From an uncultured Phascolarctobacterium sp. (lineage in GTDB: Bacteria > Bacillota > Negativicutes > Acidaminococcales > Acidaminococcaceae): a stretch of 32,078 bases of DNA. How positions within the stretch are numbered: the stretch's first letter is position 1; every line of letters starts with the position of its first letter. Made by a program: the position numbers and the translations under genes. Below, piece by piece: positions 24,001 through 30,650 of this stretch. Location of the stretch: the NCBI GenBank assembly GCA_958448515.1, contig CAUDEF010000022.1, positions 1 to 32,078 on the forward strand, written 5' to 3'. The notes under the pieces are model-generated. The model saw nothing but the letters and a program-made list of their open reading frames with translations. It was not told the DNA's origin and made no database searches.

Positions 24001-27000
24001 TAGAAAATGCCAATTTCATAACTGAATCTGATGGAGATAAAGAAAAGCATGAAGGAGAGCATTTTTATTATCTGCATACTAAATTAAAAGATGCACAAAA
24101 TAATGAACTATATTTAGTTGTTAATGTTAAAGAAGATATGTATGGACGGTTAATGTATTATAACCACAATATCTTTAATGCTGATGAGTATAAAAAAATA
24201 GAAGATGCTTACACTGAAAATCCTGAGCCCCGGATTTCGAGTCCGGGGGTGGATAATCAGAAAGCACCTTCCTTTACTAACAGTATAACAGGTAAAGGCA
24301 GAGTTTACAAGCAACAAGGCATTGTGTTTAATCAGACAGCATATCATGGAACGCCGCATAGTTTTGATAAATTTGATTTGGGTGCCATCGGAACAGGTGA
24401 AGGTGCACAGGCGCATGGCTGGGGCCTTTATTTTGCTGAAAATAAAAAAACTGCAGAATCTTATAGAGATACTTTAATAAAAACTCGTGGTTTAGATAGA
24501 GAACTATTTATTGATGGAAAGAAAATCAGCGAGTTAGATACTTTAGAACAACATGCGGCATATATATATCAGCAACAATTTGGTTTGCGTTTAAAATCAG
24601 AATATGCATCAGATATAAATTTGTTGTTGGATATTTTTACGAAACAGATAAATTCAGATAAAAAAATTAGAGATGTATTCCAGAAAGAAATAGATAAAAT
24701 AGAAAATAATTCTAAAATATCAATTTCACAATGGCAGAAAGAAGTTCCGGCAGACCATGAGTGGAGATTTAAAAGTATATTAAACAGTGCTAAGGCTAAG
24801 GCAAAGGTTCAAGGGAAAAGGACAAATATTGCTATTGTATTGGATACAGTGAAAGAACATCAACAAGTATTTATTGATAGAATCAGTAAGACACAGTATG
24901 ATGTTTCCTCTTTGGAAAAAATAAAAAATAAAAATATTGAGGTAAGAGAAACACGCGGCTCTTTATTTGAGGTTGATATTCCTGATAAAAATGTATTACT
25001 TGATGAACAAAAAACTTTGAATGAACAGCCGAAAAAGGTTAGAGATATACTCACAGAAATAGCTGAAAAACAAGTTGTTCAAGAAGGTGGTTATTATAAT
25101 CAATTTGCGACTGCAGTCCTTAAAGAAGATCCTAGCACTATTAAGGGGCGAAACATTTATAAATATCTTTCTAATGTACTAGGTACAGAAAAGGATGCAT
25201 CAGTATTTTTAAATAAAAATGGCATAAAAGGAATAAGTTATCTTGGACTTAGAGATGGCCGTTGTTTTGTAGTATTTGATGATGCTGCTATTGGTGTTAT
25301 CAACAGATTTAATCAGGCAGCAGGTATAAATGCTAAAACAGCAAATTTTGACAGACTGGAAGAAGCTAAGAAGCTGGAAAAAAATAATGCCGGCAGAGAG
25401 GAAATATATTATAAAACAGGCTGGTATAAAGGTCCTGATGGTAAATGGAGATTTGATATACCGGACTTTTTACCGAGCTATAGTATCAGCAAGTTTGAAG
25501 TACCTGCAGAAAATGAAACTATGCTGCAAGGTACGCTGGCTGAAATATATCCGAATCAGAATTTATTTAAAGCATATCCAGAATTAAGAGATATAAAAGT
25601 ATATGTTGTAAATAAAGATGAATCTTATTATGGCTATGCAGGAAGTAAATATATTGTTTTAAATGCCAAGTCTTTAGGCTCATTTAAAAATTTGGATAGC
25701 AGGGAAGAAGCAAGTAAAACTCTTATTCATGAAATACAGCACATTATTCAGAATTATGAAGGCTTTGCTAAAGGCGGTTCTGAGAAGTATGTTAGAAGGC
25801 TGATAAATAATCAGATAAAAGCTCTTAAAGCAGAAGTAGATAATTACAATGATGCTGTACAGAAATGGTGGAAACTTGAACAAAAAGCTGAAGAATCATT
25901 TTTTTCTGATGTAAGTGAAGAAGCTGCTGAACAGCTGCAAAATAAAGCTGATGCCTTTGCTGAAGAAAACAATATCAGTACAGAAAAGCAAAATGATTAT
26001 AGGGAACTTGCTTATCGGATTGAAAGATTGGAAAATGCCCTTAAAGAAAAAGATGATTTTAAACTTTACCACAATTTGTATGGAGAAGTGGAAGCTAGAA
26101 GTGCAAGTAGTAAAGCTGATTTAAATGATAAAATCAGAAAAGCAAAAGATGATGCAGTAAAATATCGCTATGAAGCACAGGATGCCTATATTGATCTTCC
26201 GGAGGAACTACAAAAAATTGCAGATGAATATAAGTCTGTTAATGAATCTATTCAGAAATTAACTGATAATCAAAATGAAGAAAGCTATTATGAAAAAAGT
26301 TATGAATTGGCTGAGCAGTTAAATGTAAATGAAGCAGGAATGAAATATGTTTCCGCAACAGATAATATGTTTTGGAGTTTAGGAACAGTGCAGGAATTAG
26401 AAAATGAATATGTTTCTGAGCTTATTAGTGGTAGTGCTGATGCTTTAAAGAATATTTATGTTTATGAAAATGATTTAAAAAATTATAGTTATAGTCCAAA
26501 AAGCAATTATGTTAAAGGACAGGCACAAATTAATAGTAATGGCAGCAGAGTAATTTATTTATACAAGCATGCAGATCAGAGTACTTTCTTGCATGAAATG
26601 GCGCATGTATTTTTAGAAGACACTAAAGAATTAGCTGCTATTTCTGGAGCACCAGCTCAAATAAAAAAAGATTATGAAACTATTGTAAAATGGGCAGAAT
26701 GGCAGGAAGGGCAGGTAGAAGAATATAAAGATACAGCTATATACTCTGAGTTCATGATGAGAGATAGCTTAATTCGTACTGCTATAAAGCAGGGATTTGC
26801 AGAAAGAAAAAATGATGATGGTAGTATAGAACAAATAACTTTAGAAGAATTATTGTATGAGTGGCAGCAGGAAAGGTTTGCCAGAGGGTTTGAAGCATAC
26901 GTTGGCAGTGGTAAAGCACCTACTGATAGCTTGCGTGGAGTATTCTACAGATTTAGTCAATGGCTGAAAAAAATATATAAATCTATAAAAAGAATGGGAA

Positions 27001-30000
27001 TACAGCCTTCTGAAGATGTAAAAGCAGTTATGGATAGAATGGTAGCTTCTCAGGATGAGATTGATTTAGCCGTTAAAAAAGCAGAACTTATAGAGTTTGA
27101 AAAAGCTGGTGGCTTTAAATATTTAACAGAGAATACAGAAACAATGTGGCTGAAAATAATTGATGAAATTAAAGAAGAAGCTATGAGCAGAATTTTAAAG
27201 GTAGCTATGCAGGATATTAAAGATGTTGCAAAAGAAGAACGTAAACAGAAAATAGCTGCTGAAAGAGAAGAAGCTTATGAGCGCATAAGTCAGGAGCCGG
27301 TTTTTGTAATTCAAAAATATTTAAAAAATAATCCAGGAATCAATATATCTGTAGCAGCTCAGACCATAGGCAATATGACAGCTGAAGAATACGTAAGACA
27401 GCTTAAAGAAAAAGGCGGTACTTTAGAAAAAGCTGTAGATGCCTATATGGCTGAATACGAAAAAGAACTTGATAGAAATGTTGAAAATGAAAAACAATTA
27501 AGAGAAAAAGCAGAGCAGGCTGTTATGTCAAATAAATATAAAAAACTGCTTACTGCTTATGAATATGCCGCCATAGAAAGAGCTATTGATAGGGATAAAA
27601 AATTTAATAAAGCTACTAGAAAAGAAGATAAAGACACCAAAAATACTAAAGCTATTATAAATTTGCGTTCTAGGGTTAATAAGTTTGTCAATAAATACAC
27701 TGAACAAATGAAAAAAACTCGTGAAAATGTTATAAACCTTAAAAAAGCTCAGAGAGGTTTACGAGATGTTGCAAATGGTAATGTAGCGTTGATTGATAAT
27801 TATGCTAAAAATAAAATTGAAACTTTACCTTTATCGGATGCTATTGTTCCAGCAGTATGGTATAAAAAATCTAGACAAGCTTCTAATCTTGTAAATGTTT
27901 CTATTGTTAAAGATGAATGGGAAAATGCTGTTAAATATAAAAAGCATCAGCTTGTATATGACAGTATCGGTGATCTGGCAGTGAAAAACAGAGAGCTTGT
28001 AAGAAAATCTATAAATAAATTAAAAGACCGGCATAACAGCATACTAAAAAATAAAAATATGGGGGCGCAGGACAGATATATATTTAATCATTTACTGTAT
28101 GTTTTTGGGATTATTCCTAAAGATGCACCTAAACCTTCTGGTGATATTAATATTGCAGATTTATTAGTAGGTTATGATAATAATCTTGAATTGCAGTTTG
28201 TTAATGAAGATGGGGGTATAGATATTCCTGATTGGTTTTTAAATGCAGCTACTGGAACGGAAGCACGTGAGAAGGGCTTTACTGATCTTACAATTCCACA
28301 ATTTAAAGACTTTATGAAGATTATGGATAATCTGTATACTGTAGCTATTAATGCCAAAAAGCTCAGGGCTATTACTGATGAAAATGGTAATAAGATGCTT
28401 TTAGAAAATGTTGTAAGCGATATTACAACAGAGATAGCGGTTAATAATGAAAGCAAAGAAAATAAAGATGTTAACAATGCAGGTAATATTTCAAACAGGG
28501 ATAAGGTTTTAAGGGTTGCCAATGAAATACATGTAAGCTTATTACGTCCTGAGTTTGTGTTAGAACAAATGGGGGATATGGCTACGAAGTATATTTTTAA
28601 TCCTTTAAGCAAGGCTTCCGATAAAGAGCTGGAAATGGCTACAGAGTTAAGTAATGATTTAGCTGCTATCATGAAGGCTTATGAATCTTCACTTGCATTA
28701 AAGTACACCAATGAAGGAAAAACAGAAAAAGAAGCAGAGAAGCTGGCCAAAAAGACTATGGAAGAATTTAAATCAAAAGCTCTGTATAAACTTGGTACAA
28801 GCATGCTTACAAAGGAAAATGTTATTTCTATTGCATTGAACTGGGGTACTGAGATAAACAGAAAACGTGTTATGGATGGTTTTAAAGTAAGCAGTTTTGA
28901 AGTAGAGGAATTATTGCGTACTTTAGATGGTGCAGACTGGATGCTTGTAACTAATCTTTGGGGTGTTTTTGACAATTACTGGCAGGATATTGTAGATATG
29001 GAAGCGCGCATTTCCGGTGTAGTGTTAGAGAAACAGGAAGGTATAGATTTTACTATATTATCTGATGATGGTATGGTTTATCCCATCAAAGGAAGCTATT
29101 ATCCAATAAAATATGATCCGGCAAAGAATACCAGAGTAGAAGAAAATGAAGCTGACGAAAGCCGAAAGATATCTATGAGTGGCATGGCACGTTTAGGTAT
29201 TGGTTTAGGAACATTGAAAGAACGTTCCGGAAAAAATATTGGTTATGCACTCAGAAATGATTTAGGCGTAATTAGTGAGGTTTTGAGTGATAATATTCAT
29301 ATGCTGGCTATGCGTGAGGCAGTGAGAGATGTTAATAAGATAATCAATGATTATACTTTTAAAGAAACCATAGAAGCATATTATGGCAAAGCTACATATA
29401 AGATGCTGCAAAACTGGGTATTGGACTGCTGGGCAAGAGAACCTAAAGTAAAAAGCTGGTATGAGAAAGGTGCAGCACATCTTCGCAAGAAACAAACAGA
29501 AGCAGTTTTAGGTTTTAGGGCAACAACAGCATTGCTGAACGTTTGTAACATTGGTCCTATGATGGATTATATAGGAGCTGCAGAAACTATAAAAGTGTTG
29601 AAAGACTTTTACAGTGAGCCGAATAAAAAGTATAACTTCATTATGGGCAAGAGCGTGGTTTTAAGAAATCGTGCATTAACAATGGATCGTGATATGGCTG
29701 ATATATTACGCGGAATGGATAAAAAAGAAAATGCTTTAAACAGTGTAAGAAATAGTGCATTCTGGTTTATTACAAAAACTGATCTAATGCTGGCATGTCC
29801 GTTATGGTTACATGAATACCAGAAAACATATCAGAATTTGATGGAGAAAAACTTAGCTCCTGATAAAATAGAAACCTTAGCAGTTGCTGCCGGGGATAAG
29901 GCTGTAAGAAAAGTATTTGGAAGTAATAGAACTGTTGATATGGCTGCTATTCAGCGTGGCAGTGAACTGGATAAATTATTCACCATGTATTATAGCTACT

Positions 30001-30548
30001 TTTCTATTTTGCATAATACTTTGGTAAGTAAAGCATTTAAATTTAAAAAGGATAGAAAAGAAAATGGGTTAAAAGCATATACAGAATTAGCAAAAGGTTT
30101 AATCTATTGGCTTATTATACCGGCTGCTATTGAAGCGGTTATGAAAGCTATGATTAGTGGTGATGATGAACCAGAAGATGTTGCTAAGAAAACAGCTATA
30201 ACAACAGTAAGTAGTTTTGTTGGCGGCATACCGGTATTGCGTGATATTGTTCCGGAGATTTTAAAAATTGCATTAAATGAAAGGCACTATGCATCTAATA
30301 TACCTGTTTATGAATACGCAGAACAAAACCTTAAAGTTATTCAGACATTAAATAATGATGAAAAAGATATTTATGATTTTGTAAGAGAGTTACTTAAAAC
30401 CATAGATATGACTATTGGTGCACCTATAGTTGCAACAGATGCAGCTGTTACTGCAGCAGAATGGTTAGATTATGGTGAATTAACATCAGATAGTATACTC
30501 CATTATTTATGGGCAGCATTATTTGGTAAAAAACCAGATAAAAACTAA
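21075..30548 (+). CDS. Giant polyvalent ejection protein (3157 aa) with ART-like and zincin domains
   Basis: It sits at the place of T7 gp16, but is over twice as long. Visible parts: a glycine-zipper-like hydrophobic stretch (about 253-300, LTGLAGAVLGGSVGAAAGSL) that may enter membranes; an LPD3-like segment (about 950-1035); an ADP-ribosyltransferase-like domain (about 1090-1412) with YHGTPHSFDKFDLG at 1090 and AHGWGLYFAENKKTAESY at 1113; a first zincin motif HEIQH (1552-1556) in TLIHEIQHIIQNYEGFAKGG with later LYGEVEARS, as in LPD23; a second, FLHEMAHVFLED (HEMAH 1840-1844), with RGFEAYVGSGKAP after it; long charged coiled-coil-like stretches (about 2030-2240); and an LPD38-like end from about 2950 (SNRTVDMAAIQRGSELDKL). 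No lysozyme or transglycosylase motif is seen. Such polyvalent proteins are injected with DNA and may modify host targets; the domain names are by pattern. Confidence 0.85.
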   Translation: MDQKRFAELQEKALIYARGEKYRDQNYNYESQLPDKITEISTMISAPEKDFGNFGLNGFTAPTMFKEYETDSFGIDVNEIKKTNAYKHMFYSSADVLEEARKINKATGIPESAMLTSPEHMDKAREIYAEKEKQLDINKVYKKYPGLEALATMDETAAAIALHDLEDVSKTHGIIEAAQIGWHTDELHYERNQLGSKKFKKGLTNEEEQRIKDIENEMKNMKQIPELLDAPLEAIVGGVSQQAPMMIRSILKGQLTGLAGAVLGGSVGAAAGSLGGAAGIAVGASQGARYGYSLGARAGYGAAMFDEVVGGYYLDYINYKDKAGNQLLTDEQAMNYASIAALVESGIELANTGKIINILKGNKKTVEAGKQLEKIIQGAQDTASMQARLKYWLKDNAKDIGVVTFTESAEEAAQEASNMIINNLAAYNNPQGDIPVYSAGDIAERMGETFYQSLPAAIGFGGLAVGGRSIGLVRDLAALNQMEKTEIFGRLKNISGLQMIEKLAADKQSNKLAIEHPETYNKLLKNTLDGSQFKQVYIDTLSLSEDKEGAKILNQLISEANLDADKAETIKETKSDLVMHTADYLKVVINNEELRQKLNDYISFDAAVNSFARNKTLAEQLKKDMDNILSGESERTLINISNIVNEIFEEQDERDLAEFLIHQYEDPNNAADVFIAEKNSELNEMYAPIIETMRKGMKQGVAKYRDEETGRWLRASNNDAWYMNYFAENKKAPSQKELKNLAREILLGNNKYGVEEYNYTIEGADEWIESNKATIESIESQIELAEKIKKRMKLIKKEDLALTEGLSESGIKVYKAVSKVFAKAKNKDLQKSGNMNALLFAYRAERFAEAMRKSGKKDFTAEDYLARFKFKVNADMGSGLNQVNIINKDNFYTTELTGNEFGNYKDLKELRTKAVAWYRDNLQGTTVENEYLGKIRIGKGMTQNDLAFSSIGRKKMSHTSAKEEKLLSVMYLRELIENANFITESDGDKEKHEGEHFYYLHTKLKDAQNNELYLVVNVKEDMYGRLMYYNHNIFNADEYKKIEDAYTENPEPRISSPGVDNQKAPSFTNSITGKGRVYKQQGIVFNQTAYHGTPHSFDKFDLGAIGTGEGAQAHGWGLYFAENKKTAESYRDTLIKTRGLDRELFIDGKKISELDTLEQHAAYIYQQQFGLRLKSEYASDINLLLDIFTKQINSDKKIRDVFQKEIDKIENNSKISISQWQKEVPADHEWRFKSILNSAKAKAKVQGKRTNIAIVLDTVKEHQQVFIDRISKTQYDVSSLEKIKNKNIEVRETRGSLFEVDIPDKNVLLDEQKTLNEQPKKVRDILTEIAEKQVVQEGGYYNQFATAVLKEDPSTIKGRNIYKYLSNVLGTEKDASVFLNKNGIKGISYLGLRDGRCFVVFDDAAIGVINRFNQAAGINAKTANFDRLEEAKKLEKNNAGREEIYYKTGWYKGPDGKWRFDIPDFLPSYSISKFEVPAENETMLQGTLAEIYPNQNLFKAYPELRDIKVYVVNKDESYYGYAGSKYIVLNAKSLGSFKNLDSREEASKTLIHEIQHIIQNYEGFAKGGSEKYVRRLINNQIKALKAEVDNYNDAVQKWWKLEQKAEESFFSDVSEEAAEQLQNKADAFAEENNISTEKQNDYRELAYRIERLENALKEKDDFKLYHNLYGEVEARSASSKADLNDKIRKAKDDAVKYRYEAQDAYIDLPEELQKIADEYKSVNESIQKLTDNQNEESYYEKSYELAEQLNVNEAGMKYVSATDNMFWSLGTVQELENEYVSELISGSADALKNIYVYENDLKNYSYSPKSNYVKGQAQINSNGSRVIYLYKHADQSTFLHEMAHVFLEDTKELAAISGAPAQIKKDYETIVKWAEWQEGQVEEYKDTAIYSEFMMRDSLIRTAIKQGFAERKNDDGSIEQITLEELLYEWQQERFARGFEAYVGSGKAPTDSLRGVFYRFSQWLKKIYKSIKRMGIQPSEDVKAVMDRMVASQDEIDLAVKKAELIEFEKAGGFKYLTENTETMWLKIIDEIKEEAMSRILKVAMQDIKDVAKEERKQKIAAEREEAYERISQEPVFVIQKYLKNNPGINISVAAQTIGNMTAEEYVRQLKEKGGTLEKAVDAYMAEYEKELDRNVENEKQLREKAEQAVMSNKYKKLLTAYEYAAIERAIDRDKKFNKATRKEDKDTKNTKAIINLRSRVNKFVNKYTEQMKKTRENVINLKKAQRGLRDVANGNVALIDNYAKNKIETLPLSDAIVPAVWYKKSRQASNLVNVSIVKDEWENAVKYKKHQLVYDSIGDLAVKNRELVRKSINKLKDRHNSILKNKNMGAQDRYIFNHLLYVFGIIPKDAPKPSGDINIADLLVGYDNNLELQFVNEDGGIDIPDWFLNAATGTEAREKGFTDLTIPQFKDFMKIMDNLYTVAINAKKLRAITDENGNKMLLENVVSDITTEIAVNNESKENKDVNNAGNISNRDKVLRVANEIHVSLLRPEFVLEQMGDMATKYIFNPLSKASDKELEMATELSNDLAAIMKAYESSLALKYTNEGKTEKEAEKLAKKTMEEFKSKALYKLGTSMLTKENVISIALNWGTEINRKRVMDGFKVSSFEVEELLRTLDGADWMLVTNLWGVFDNYWQDIVDMEARISGVVLEKQEGIDFTILSDDGMVYPIKGSYYPIKYDPAKNTRVEENEADESRKISMSGMARLGIGLGTLKERSGKNIGYALRNDLGVISEVLSDNIHMLAMREAVRDVNKIINDYTFKETIEAYYGKATYKMLQNWVLDCWAREPKVKSWYEKGAAHLRKKQTEAVLGFRATTALLNVCNIGPMMDYIGAAETIKVLKDFYSEPNKKYNFIMGKSVVLRNRALTMDRDMADILRGMDKKENALNSVRNSAFWFITKTDLMLACPLWLHEYQKTYQNLMEKNLAPDKIETLAVAAGDKAVRKVFGSNRTVDMAAIQRGSELDKLFTMYYSYFSILHNTLVSKAFKFKKDRKENGLKAYTELAKGLIYWLIIPAAIEAVMKAMISGDDEPEDVAKKTAITTVSSFVGGIPVLRDIVPEILKIALNERHYASNIPVYEYAEQNLKVIQTLNNDEKDIYDFVRELLKTIDMTIGAPIVATDAAVTAAEWLDYGELTSDSILHYLWAALFGKKPDKN
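24228..24248 (+). repeat. GC-rich palindrome inside the giant gene
   Basis: CCCCGGA (24228-24234) pairs with TCCGGGG (24242-24248) around TTTCGAG. It is a GC-rich island in an AT-rich gene and encodes the linker EPRISSPGV between the LPD3-like and ART-like domains. It resembles a T-arm by chance or could be an inserted repeat; there is no T-run. Confidence 0.6.
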
Positions 30549-30551
30549 AAG

Positions 30552-30588
30552 TGTATAGGACAAAACTAATAAAAAACAATAGTATAAT
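30552..30588 (+). promoter_or_regulatory. Late promoter C: 14-base element plus -10
   Basis: TGTATAGGACAAAA (30552-30565), then exactly 17 bases, then TATAAT (30583-30588). The 26 bases 30540-30565 are identical to 8121-8146 of promoter A, so these two copies are the closest. Here the -10 has no TG extension. The predicted start is near 30595. It would drive the tail fibre gene. Confidence 0.75.
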
Positions 30589-30600
30589 ACTAATATAAGA

Positions 30601-30640
30601 AAAAAGGACTTTGCTAGATGCAAGGTCCTTTTTGTTTTAG
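30601..30640 (+). terminator. Intrinsic terminator directly downstream of late promoter C
   Basis: AAAAAGGACTTTGC (30601-30614) pairs with GCAAGGTCCTTTTT (30620-30633), one wobble, loop TAGAT, then TTTTTGTTTT. It begins about 6 bases after the predicted start of promoter C and also marks the end of the giant gene's operon. The fibre gene's AGGAGG follows at once. Confidence 0.85.
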
Positions 30641-30650
30641 GAGGATGAGT

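Noticed and set aside
24228..24252. T-arm-like sequence suggesting a tRNA remnant or attachment site
   Set aside because: No acceptor, D or anticodon arms are found upstream; the stretch is in frame inside a coding gene.
28172..28672. 166-codon minus-strand frame inside the giant gene
   Set aside because: It lies wholly within a well-supported long gene and lacks start signals.
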